DNA from: Proteobacteria bacterium UBA6908
Lineage (GTDB): Bacteria > Pseudomonadota > Gammaproteobacteria > Acidiferrobacterales > UBA6901
NCBI GenBank assembly: GCA_002451085.1
Contig: DKBE01000030.1
Location: forward strand, 7,050 to 22,316
Direction of reading: 5' to 3'
DNA: 15,267 nucleotides
Part shown: one piece after another, positions 7,589 through 15,267 of the stretch
Numbering within the stretch: the stretch's first letter is position 1
How the letters are laid out: each line of letters opens with the position of its first letter
Made by a program: the position numbers and the translations under genes
Notes under the pieces: generated by a model
The model's database searches: none
Told to the model about the DNA's origin: nothing
What the model saw: only the letters and a program-made list of their open reading frames with translations

Positions 7589-8425
7589 ATGATGTGGCTC
7601 CGACTCTGGCTGACCGTCGTGTTCGGATTCTGGTCCGGAATGGCCGTCGCCGCTGCCGGATCGGGTGAATTGAGCCTGGGCAGCGTGGCCATGGACATCC
7701 CGGCAGTGATGCACCAGCGCTTGAGTCCGCTCGCCTCCTATTTGAGTCGTGAACTCGGCCAACCGGTACAGGTACGCCCGGATGTGGGCCTCAATCAGGC
7801 TGTCGAGAATATCGCTGCTGGTCGGGTCGACATTGCCTACCTGACTCCGATTGCCTACGTGAAGGCACAGCGAGCCGGCAAGGTCCGGATTATCGCCAAA
7901 ACCGTCACCAAGGGGCAAAAGTCGTTTCGGCTGATGTTGGTGGCGCGCGAGGACAGCGCCATCCGGAAAGTACCTGATCTGGTCGGGAAGCGCTTTGCCT
8001 TTGGTGACGAAGCAGCCCTGGTCCAGCGCGCCGTGGTGGTGAATGCCGGTATTCGGCTCGAGAACTTCGGCTCCTACCGTTTCCTCGGGCACTACGACAA
8101 CATTGCGCGTGGTGTCATGAATGGTGACTTTGATGCCGGCATTCTCAAAGACACCACGGCCTACCACTGGGAGAAGAAGGGGCTGCGTATTTTCTATACC
8201 TCCCCGGAATTACCGCCCTACAACATTGTCGTCAGCCAAAGCATGCCGACCGGCACGGCCAAGGCCATCCAGTCTGCCCTGCTTAAACTGCATCTCGACA
8301 ATCCCGAACACCGGACTGTCATCAAGGCGCTGGATGAATCCTATGACGGCTTCGTGGCCACGTCGGATGCCGAATACGACATCATCCGCAAGATAGTCAA
8401 ACCTTTCCAGAAGGAAGACCGCTAG
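7589..8425 (+). CDS. PhnD-like periplasmic solute-binding protein (orphan)
   Basis: This protein of about 278 residues belongs to the phosphate/phosphite/phosphonate (PhnD-like, type 2 periplasmic binding) family. The core pattern is clear: SPLASYLSRELGQPVQVRP, then AAGRVDIAYLTPIAYV, then DLVGKRFAFGDE and ILKDTTAY. A signal peptide runs to about residue 21 with AVA before the cleavage site. The start is chosen because TAAGG (7582-7586) lies just upstream of ATG codons at 7589 and 7592; an in-frame ATG at 7562 would give a more basic N-terminus but has no ribosome binding site and would overlap the GGDEF gene by 23 bases. No ABC permease or ATPase gene is near. Tight linkage to the GGDEF sensor suggests that the protein delivers a ligand signal to it rather than feeding a transporter. 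The ligand cannot be told from sequence. Confidence 0.88.
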   Translation: MMWLRLWLTVVFGFWSGMAVAAAGSGELSLGSVAMDIPAVMHQRLSPLASYLSRELGQPVQVRPDVGLNQAVENIAAGRVDIAYLTPIAYVKAQRAGKVRIIAKTVTKGQKSFRLMLVAREDSAIRKVPDLVGKRFAFGDEAALVQRAVVVNAGIRLENFGSYRFLGHYDNIARGVMNGDFDAGILKDTTAYHWEKKGLRIFYTSPELPPYNIVVSQSMPTGTAKAIQSALLKLHLDNPEHRTVIKALDESYDGFVATSDAEYDIIRKIVKPFQKEDR

Positions 8426-9093
8426 CGTCGCGCGTCAAAGATGCGCTCCGGGTGCTCGAGGTCATTGACCACACGCCAATCGCTGGCACCAGCGACCCGC
8501 ACACGTTTCTCCCACCATGCCATACGATCCAGATAGCGTCGGGGGTCGACGTTGTCGGTATTCAGCTTGGTGACATTCAGCGCCGCAATGCGGATTCCCT
8601 GCAGGTTAATGGGGAAGTCTCGCACTGTCTGGTAGTCCAGTTCTTCCTGCATGTCAGAAAAGATCAGAATCGTCTTGCGGCCAGCCCCGGTCTCGTTGAG
8701 AAATTCGGCGGCCTGAATCACGCCGCCCGTGATATCGGTGTAGGCACTGCCCCGCTTCACACCCTTGGTGAACCCCTCGACCTGGTCACGGAAGGCGCGC
8801 TTCTGGGCATTGGCTTGCAGTGGATCTTTCACGAACGTGGCCTTGGCGACAATGTCCTTCTCGCTAAACGACCGGCTTTTTACGCGCGCTACCGCAAACG
8901 AGTCACCGGGATTGAGCGAGCCAAGGATATAGCCAATCAGCGCCTGGGCCCGGCCCAGCTCCTGGGTATAGGTACCCGAGGCATCCACCAGCAAATACAC
9001 TGCCTGCGCATGGCTCTTCTTATCGGCACAGGCGGCAAGACCCAGCATCGCCACCAGGATTAGTGCTACCAGCCAGTTTTCAAGCTTTCTCAT
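8422..9093 (-). CDS. von Willebrand factor A-like lipoprotein
   Basis: This 223-residue protein has a lipoprotein signal: MRK, a hydrophobic stretch (7-19) and lipobox L19-A20-A21-C22. The mature part is a compact vWA-like domain. LLVDASGTY gives a MIDAS-type D37-x-S39-x-T41, YTDITGG (118-124) supplies the second-loop threonine, and LIFSDMQEE places D147 in the third loop. A metal-dependent adhesion or protein-binding role in the periplasm is therefore likely. The open frame reaches further upstream, but the ATG at 9093 is preferred because it begins the signal peptide, follows GGGAGAACAGGG and overlaps the stop of the preceding membrane protein as ATGA. Translation of the pair is thus coupled. 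The stop overlaps the stop of the convergent PhnD-like gene. No MoxR-type ATPase, a common partner of vWA proteins, is in the window. Confidence 0.87.
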   Translation of the reverse strand: MRKLENWLVALILVAMLGLAACADKKSHAQAVYLLVDASGTYTQELGRAQALIGYILGSLNPGDSFAVARVKSRSFSEKDIVAKATFVKDPLQANAQKRAFRDQVEGFTKGVKRGSAYTDITGGVIQAAEFLNETGAGRKTILIFSDMQEELDYQTVRDFPINLQGIRIAALNVTKLNTDNVDPRRYLDRMAWWEKRVRVAGASDWRVVNDLEHPERIFDARR

Positions 9094-10550
9094 CCCTGTT
9101 CTCCCGTCACTGTCGGTTGCGACTTGTCGAGCCTGACCGGGGCGCCTGTCAAATCTGATCGTCCCTGGAGGGCCTTCTCGATCAGCAATGGCACGAAAAT
9201 GATGGCGTCGTACATCAGGCACAAGGCCTTTCCCAGCTGAGTGATGATCCCGCCGACTGTTCGTAACAGCACAGCCAGGGCATGGATCAGCAGTACCAGG
9301 CCGGCACCCAGCACCGTGCGTCCGGAACGAATGAAGTATTCAAGCGGAATTGCCACGAACGCCAGCGCAAACGGCAGCGTGAAACCAAGGATCATCTGTC
9401 CGGCCGTTGGAATCTTGGCGACCCAGCCGATGTCGAGCGGGGTGATGGCGGCGTTGCCCAGTGCCTGTTTCAACGCCAGATCCATCGCCACAATCTGGTC
9501 GCGCATGACGGCCAGCGCCACTTCCACACCTGCCAGCACCAGCAGGATTGTGAAAGATATCCACACCATGTGTCGACGCATCTTCTCGTCCACATTGGAT
9601 AGCGGAAACAGGTGCGTGAATCGCAGCGCCTCCATCAGGAACAATCCCATCAGCGTTTCAAACAGGATGATCACCAGCGCCGCCACTTCCGAGGCCTGGA
9701 GATTTCCGGTGATGTAATCACCACCGCCGACCATGGCCGACATCGGCAGCGATATGAGCTTGAAGTTGACGAAGGCGCCGCCGATGGCGATCAGCATGAC
9801 CAACCCGGCGACAGCGAACTGAATCGATGCCGAGGCCGATAATGCGTGCTCGGCCTGATCGACATTGGCATTGATCTCGCGCACCTTTTCCATCTGCGCA
9901 TCGATTTTTGCCGCGCTGTCCTGCAGTCCGGTGATATTCCGATCGACCTTGGTGAGGGTCTGATTGAGTGAGCGCCAGAATGGCTGGAAACCCTTGAGAA
10001 TCTTGTGTCGCTCGTTGTACGAACGCCGGTATTCAGCGACCACCTTGTCATAGATCTCGTCGATAGACTGGCTAATGTCGGCGAGAATACGTTCGATTAG
10101 TCCATCCCCTGACGGCTTGATCTTGGCAATAGCCGAAACCGCCTTGGTCCATTCCGGCGGAGGTGGCGGCACTTCGCCGCACTTCTGGTAGTCCTCTTCG
10201 ATGCGGGTCAATTCATCCATCAGTTTGCGTTGCAGCGCCGGGTAGCCCTGCAGGTCACGTTGCACGACCGCGATCACCCGCTCGAACTCGCGCTCAACCA
10301 CCTTCATGACTTCCTCGCGTCCCTGAGATAGCAGAACCTGTCGATTGCGGGAGCGAAGGTCTCGCGCGCCGCCAGCCAGCCAGCGTGCCGCCAGCCGCAG
10401 CGGATTGGCGGTGGCACGGGCCAGAGCCCGCACCATGCCCTGCAAGGGTCGGCGCGCCCCATACAAAAACGGCAATGCAATCAGGAACAGTACAATTGCC
10501 GAGAGCGCCGGATTCTCCGGCCATAACATCCACGTGAATTGACTGAGCAT
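9090..10550 (-). CDS. Polytopic membrane protein with coiled-coil domain, unknown function
   Basis: This 486-residue protein is not one I recognise. A first transmembrane helix (about 12-30) is followed by a strongly basic segment (33-70) and a long helical, charged region (about 75-240) with coiled-coil character and a PPPPP stretch at 128-132. Further hydrophobic segments lie at about 242-264, 287-307, 327-348, 384-405, 412-429 and 441-457. The basic loops at 308-326 and 406-411 and the positive-inside rule place the coiled-coil domain in the cytoplasm and the loops at 265-286 and 349-383 in the periplasm. The start is well supported by GGGAGG (10556-10561) five bases before the ATG. The stop overlaps the vWA lipoprotein start, so the two products probably act together at the inner membrane. 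The gene lies 174 bp downstream of secF. Confidence 0.85.
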   Translation of the reverse strand: MLSQFTWMLWPENPALSAIVLFLIALPFLYGARRPLQGMVRALARATANPLRLAARWLAGGARDLRSRNRQVLLSQGREEVMKVVEREFERVIAVVQRDLQGYPALQRKLMDELTRIEEDYQKCGEVPPPPPEWTKAVSAIAKIKPSGDGLIERILADISQSIDEIYDKVVAEYRRSYNERHKILKGFQPFWRSLNQTLTKVDRNITGLQDSAAKIDAQMEKVREINANVDQAEHALSASASIQFAVAGLVMLIAIGGAFVNFKLISLPMSAMVGGGDYITGNLQASEVAALVIILFETLMGLFLMEALRFTHLFPLSNVDEKMRRHMVWISFTILLVLAGVEVALAVMRDQIVAMDLALKQALGNAAITPLDIGWVAKIPTAGQMILGFTLPFALAFVAIPLEYFIRSGRTVLGAGLVLLIHALAVLLRTVGGIITQLGKALCLMYDAIIFVPLLIEKALQGRSDLTGAPVRLDKSQPTVTGEQG

Positions 10551-10724
10551 ACAGACCTCCCATCCCGAAGGTTGATCGTCAAATTTGAGCTGGAGGACAT
10601 TATGCAGGCAACACAGTGCCGATCCGGGCGGATCAACCGCCGGCTCTGATAAAGGTAATGCTGAGGGGGATTACCGGCCGCTGCGGACAGACGTGCGGTC
10701 CAAAACGGCGCGGTGAACGGAAAA
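10551..10724 (-). promoter_or_regulatory. Leader region with inverted repeats between secF and the membrane protein gene
   Basis: The gap holds three symmetric elements. GGTAAT (10654-10659) and ATTACC (10670-10675) form a short hairpin that on the minus strand is followed by TTTATC, a weak terminator candidate for secF. GATCCG-GG-CGGATC (10621-10634) is a 14-bp dyad that could be an operator. GGTTGATC (10570-10577) and GATCAACC (10631-10638) are perfect 8-bp inverted repeats 53 bases apart. No convincing promoter hexamers were found. The strong ribosome binding site of the membrane protein gene lies at 10556-10561. Confidence 0.35.
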
Positions 10725-11657
10725 TTACGGCCGGTCGTCGGCGACGCCTTCCTTCTTCACCGGCATCATGTCTTCACGCGAGATACCGAGCCACATGACG
10801 ATTGGGCTGGCCACCAGTACCGAAGAATAGATGCCGAACAGGATGCCGATCGTCAGGGCCAATGCAAAATAGTGCAGGGTTTCGCCGCCAAAGATCAGCA
10901 TCGACAACACCGCCAGCTGGGTGGAGCCGTGGGTGATGATGGTGCGTGACATGGTGCGGGTGATGGCGTTGTTGATGATGTCCGGCACCGTTGCAGTCCG
11001 CATTTTACGAAAGTTCTCGCGGATCCGGTCGAACACCACGACCGACTCGTTTACCGAATAGCCAAGAATCGCCAGAACCGCGGCCAGTACGGTCAGTGAG
11101 AAATCCCACTGAAAGAAAGCGAAGAAACCGAGAATGATTACCACGTCGTGCAGGTTGGCAATAATGGCCGCCACACCAAATTTCCACTCGAACCGGATCC
11201 ACAGGTACACCACGATACCGATCGAGACGAACAGCAACGCCAGCCCGCCATTCTCAAAAAGCTCGCGCCCGACCTGCGGGCCGACAAACTCGGTGCGCCG
11301 TAACTGGGCGCCGGGATCTTCCGTGCGCAACATCTGGATCACGGCTTCGGATAGCGCGGCACTCGCCGTGTCGGCCTTGCCTGGCAGGCGGATCAGGACG
11401 TCCTGCGAGCCACCAAAGTTCTGTACCGTCGCATCGGAATAACCGCTCCGCTCCAGGAGCGTACGGATCTTCGGCAGATCGGCCGATTGCGGGTAACTGA
11501 TCTCCATGACTGTGCCACCGGTGAAATCCACGCCCAGGTTCAAACCGCGTGTCGCCAGGAAGAACACCGCGAGCAGGAACGTAATCACCGAGATCACGTT
11601 GAACACCAGCGCGTGGCGCATGAACGGGATGTCTTTACGGATTCGGAAAAATTCCAT
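10725..11657 (-). CDS. secF: Protein translocase accessory subunit SecF
   Basis: SecF works with SecD and YajC beside SecYEG in the inner membrane and uses the proton gradient to help pull preproteins into the periplasm. The 310-residue protein has a first helix at about 16-36, then the conserved GVDFTGGT (42-49) that opens the periplasmic domain. A C-terminal block of five hydrophobic helices includes the stretch VVVFDRIREN, the SecD/SecF family counterpart of the SecD ANVLINERIREE helix. Length is close to that of E. coli SecF (323). It follows secD with a 49-bp gap. No clear Shine-Dalgarno is visible before the ATG. Confidence 0.98.
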   Translation of the reverse strand: MEFFRIRKDIPFMRHALVFNVISVITFLLAVFFLATRGLNLGVDFTGGTVMEISYPQSADLPKIRTLLERSGYSDATVQNFGGSQDVLIRLPGKADTASAALSEAVIQMLRTEDPGAQLRRTEFVGPQVGRELFENGGLALLFVSIGIVVYLWIRFEWKFGVAAIIANLHDVVIILGFFAFFQWDFSLTVLAAVLAILGYSVNESVVVFDRIRENFRKMRTATVPDIINNAITRTMSRTIITHGSTQLAVLSMLIFGGETLHYFALALTIGILFGIYSSVLVASPIVMWLGISREDMMPVKKEGVADDRP

Positions 11658-11706
11658 GGCGTTTTGTTATCGCGAGCGGTTCATGTAGGACAGTCGATGC
11701 ATGAAT

Positions 11707-13611
11707 TTACTTCCACTGGGTATTGCCAATCGCCAACCGCTCGATCTTGTGCCGACCACCGTAGATCAGGTTTACCAGGGCGCGCGAAACCATGACCCCG
11801 CTGAACATGGAAGTGATGATGCCAAGGCAGAGCACAACCGCGAATCCGCGCACCGGTCCGCTGCCGAAGGCGAATAACGCGATACCACCAATCAAGGTCG
11901 TGATGTTCGAGTCGAAAATGGTGCCGAATGCACGCTCGTAACCGGCATGAATGCTGGCATGCGGCGTATTGCCGTTACGCAACTCCTCGCGAATGCGTTC
12001 GTTAATCAGCACGTTGGCATCGATCGCCATGCCGACTGTCAGCGCAATTGCCGCCATTCCGGGCAGCGTCAAGGTCGCCTGCAGCAACGACAACAACGCC
12101 ACCAACAACACGACGTTGACTCCGAGCGCAATCACGGCGGTGACGCCGAACAGCAGGTAATAGATGACCATGAACACCGAAATGGCGGCGAAGCCAATCC
12201 AGGTCGAATGGAAGCCACGCTCGATATTCTCGGCGCCGAGGCTTGGGCCAACGGTGCGCTCCTCGATGATCTCGACAGGCGCTGCCAATGCACCGGCTCG
12301 CAACAACAGTGCCAGATCGCGCGCCTCCTCGACGGAATCAAGGCCAGTGATCTGAAACCGCTTGCCGATCTGTTCACGGATGACCGGGGCAGTGATCACT
12401 TCTTCGACGCGCACCCGTTGCCGGACCTGGCGGCCTTCGGCATCCAGAACCGGCTCGCCACGCGCATCGCGCTGAACTTCGGACTTGATCTCGATGTACA
12501 CCACGGCCATGCGTTTGCCGACATTTTCTCCGGTGACGCGCTGGTTAATGGAAGCCCCGCGGGCATCGAGCGTGATATGCGCCACCGGTCCATTCGACTG
12601 GGAATCGAAACCCGCAGCAGCATCCACGATGTTGTCGCCGGAATAGATTACCTGTTTCTTGAGCAGAATCGGCCGTCCGCGCCGGTCCTTGTACAGCTTC
12701 GACCCGGGCGGAATGACGCCGGTACGAGCCGCGTCGAGACTATGCTCCTCGTCGACCATCATGATCTCGAGGGTGGCGGTCCGGCCGATAATCTCCTTGG
12801 CCTTGGCGGTATCCTGCACGCCGGGCAGTTGCACGACGATACGATCCTCGCCCTGCCGCTGTATCACCGGCTCGGCCACACCCAGTTCGTTCACGCGATT
12901 GCGCAACGCCAGTATGTTTTGTTCCAGCGCGGACTTGCGCTGTTCGGTCATCGCCTGGTCGGTCAATCGTACCTGCAGAATTGGTTCACTACCCTTGAGT
13001 GCGTCCGTCAGAAGCAGTTCCGGAAGCGTGCGGCGAATCACCTCACGGGCCTTGTCACGCTCGGCCACTTCACGGAACCGGATTTCGAGCCCACCGCGGT
13101 CGAGGCGGTTTACCGTCAGGTAGCGCACCTTTTTCTCGCGCATGGTGCTGCGCAAGTCATCCACATAGCGTTCCTCGGCCTTTTTGAGCGCCGCCGGCAT
13201 GTCGACTTGCATCAGAAAATGCACACCACCACGCAAATCCAACCCAAGGTACATCGGATTGGCATTGATCCAGCCGAGCCATGACGGCGTCGCCGGGAGC
13301 AGGTTGAGGGCCACGGTGTAACCATCGCCCAGGGCGCGCTGCACGGTATCACGCGCCTTGATCTGGGTATCGGTATCGCGAAAGCGGACTTTCAGGCCTT
13401 TCTCGTCACGTTGCAGGGAGCGCAGTTCAATGCTGGCTTGCTTCAGCGCCTGCTCAACCTGCGATTGCGTCACGGCATCCACTTTGGTAATGCGAGTCGC
13501 CGAAATCTGAATCGCCGGATCTTCGCCATACAGATTCGGCAGGAAATACACCACTCCCGGCACGATGACGGCCAGGATCAACAGATATTTCCAGAGCGGA
13601 TAGCGATTCAC
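11707..13611 (-). CDS. secD: Protein translocase accessory subunit SecD
   Basis: SecD is the larger subunit of the proton-driven SecDF complex. The 634-residue protein starts NRYPLWKYLLILAV, as in E. coli SecD, with a first helix at about 8-25. The large periplasmic region opens with GLDLRGGVHFLMQVD. The C-terminal helices contain the GMAIDANVLINERIREE segment, whose D531 corresponds to the proton-relay D519 of E. coli. The start codon is GTG (13609-13611), and an in-frame TGA two codons earlier rules out a longer form. The ribosome binding site is poor, which may keep expression low or dependent on yajC. It is 45 bp downstream of yajC. Confidence 0.98.
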   Translation of the reverse strand: MNRYPLWKYLLILAVIVPGVVYFLPNLYGEDPAIQISATRITKVDAVTQSQVEQALKQASIELRSLQRDEKGLKVRFRDTDTQIKARDTVQRALGDGYTVALNLLPATPSWLGWINANPMYLGLDLRGGVHFLMQVDMPAALKKAEERYVDDLRSTMREKKVRYLTVNRLDRGGLEIRFREVAERDKAREVIRRTLPELLLTDALKGSEPILQVRLTDQAMTEQRKSALEQNILALRNRVNELGVAEPVIQRQGEDRIVVQLPGVQDTAKAKEIIGRTATLEIMMVDEEHSLDAARTGVIPPGSKLYKDRRGRPILLKKQVIYSGDNIVDAAAGFDSQSNGPVAHITLDARGASINQRVTGENVGKRMAVVYIEIKSEVQRDARGEPVLDAEGRQVRQRVRVEEVITAPVIREQIGKRFQITGLDSVEEARDLALLLRAGALAAPVEIIEERTVGPSLGAENIERGFHSTWIGFAAISVFMVIYYLLFGVTAVIALGVNVVLLVALLSLLQATLTLPGMAAIALTVGMAIDANVLINERIREELRNGNTPHASIHAGYERAFGTIFDSNITTLIGGIALFAFGSGPVRGFAVVLCLGIITSMFSGVMVSRALVNLIYGGRHKIERLAIGNTQWK

Positions 13612-13656
13612 GAATCAGCCAACGATGAAGAAAGTGGCAAAAGGATGGGTGAGACG

Positions 13657-14013
13657 TTAACCACCCTTGAGCGTGCCTTTGGGGAGCACTTGGGACACAG
13701 ACGGCCGCTGAACTTTAACGGACACATTCGGGGCGATTTCGAGTGTCACATAGTTTTCGTCGAGGTCGGCGACCCGGCCGAGCAAACCGCCGCCGGTGAC
13801 GACTTCATCACCCTTGGCCAGCGCAGCGATCATGGCGCGGTGTTCCTTGGCGCGCTTGCTCTGCGGACGGATCAACAGAAAATAGAAGATTACGAATATG
13901 ACGATGAGCGGCAGAAACGACATGATGCCACCGCCCGGGGCACCGGCCGGAGCCGGATCAGCGGCATGGGCGCTGGCGATGAAGAAATTGAGCACTTGTT
14001 CGGTCGAGATCAT
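13657..14013 (-). CDS. yajC: Preprotein translocase subunit YajC
   Basis: YajC is a small single-span inner-membrane protein bound to the SecDF complex. This form has 118 residues, with a short N-terminal part containing ASAHAADPAP, one hydrophobic helix (about 31-48), the family motif FYFLLIRPQSKRAKEH and the GDEVVTGGGLLGRV segment of the cytoplasmic domain. The frame extends two codons upstream to a TTG, but the ATG at 14013 is preferred because AGG (14020-14022) sits six bases before it, whereas the TTG directly abuts that site. tgt ends 23 bp upstream and secD begins 45 bp downstream. Confidence 0.96.
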   Translation of the reverse strand: MISTEQVLNFFIASAHAADPAPAGAPGGGIMSFLPLIVIFVIFYFLLIRPQSKRAKEHRAMIAALAKGDEVVTGGGLLGRVADLDENYVTLEIAPNVSVKVQRPSVSQVLPKGTLKGG

Positions 14014-14036
14014 GGGCAACCTGTGTCAGTAAGGGC

Positions 14037-15267
<1,231 letters not shown>

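Noticed and set aside
11947..13284. 445-codon open frame on the plus strand
   Set aside because: It is antisense to secD, has a His/Gln/Arg-rich composition typical of shadow frames in GC-rich DNA, and has no promoter or ribosome binding site that I can see.

Overview
The window looks like a chromosomal segment of a GC-rich gammaproteobacterium. The SecD, Tgt, GlyA and NrdR proteins match the gammaproteobacterial type, and the tgt-yajC-secD-secF and nrdR-ribD orders are conserved in that class. A member of the Chromatiales or a related sulfur-oxidising lineage is plausible, but that is inference. I see no transposases, phage genes, tRNA or rRNA genes, or CRISPR arrays.

Region 1 (1-2325, plus strand) is a signalling module. 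It holds the last codons of a gene whose C-terminus matches that of the kinase downstream, then an unrecognised outer-envelope lipoprotein, then a complete membrane-anchored Hanks-type Ser/Thr kinase. A strong intrinsic terminator closes it. Region 2 (2316-5942, minus strand) is a housekeeping run transcribed glyA > nrdR > ribD > ribE: one-carbon metabolism, the ribonucleotide reductase repressor and two riboflavin enzymes. The nrdR stop and ribD start overlap as ATGA, and a perfect hairpin covers the glyA stop codon.

Region 3 (6250-8425, plus strand) is a two-gene unit. The first gene encodes a membrane GGDEF protein whose signature is degenerate (GGSEF) but whose RxxD inhibitory site is intact. 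The second encodes an exported PhnD-like solute-binding protein with no transporter beside it. I infer a periplasmic sensor paired with a c-di-GMP-related output. Region 4 (8422-10550, minus strand) is another two-gene unit: an unrecognised polytopic membrane protein with a large coiled-coil cytoplasmic domain, translationally coupled (ATGA) to a von Willebrand A-like lipoprotein with a MIDAS-type motif. This is the best candidate for an undescribed system.

Region 5 (10725-15194, minus strand) is tgt > yajC > secD > secF: the tRNA-guanine transglycosylase followed by the SecDF-YajC accessory complex of the Sec translocase. The region 4 pair lies downstream of secF on the same strand after a gap of about 174 bp with several inverted repeats, so it may be read through from the sec operon or have its own promoter.

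Some start sites differ from the longest open frames: yajC at an ATG (14013), secD at a GTG (13611), the vWA lipoprotein at 9093, the GGDEF protein probably at 6250 and the PhnD-like protein probably at 7589.
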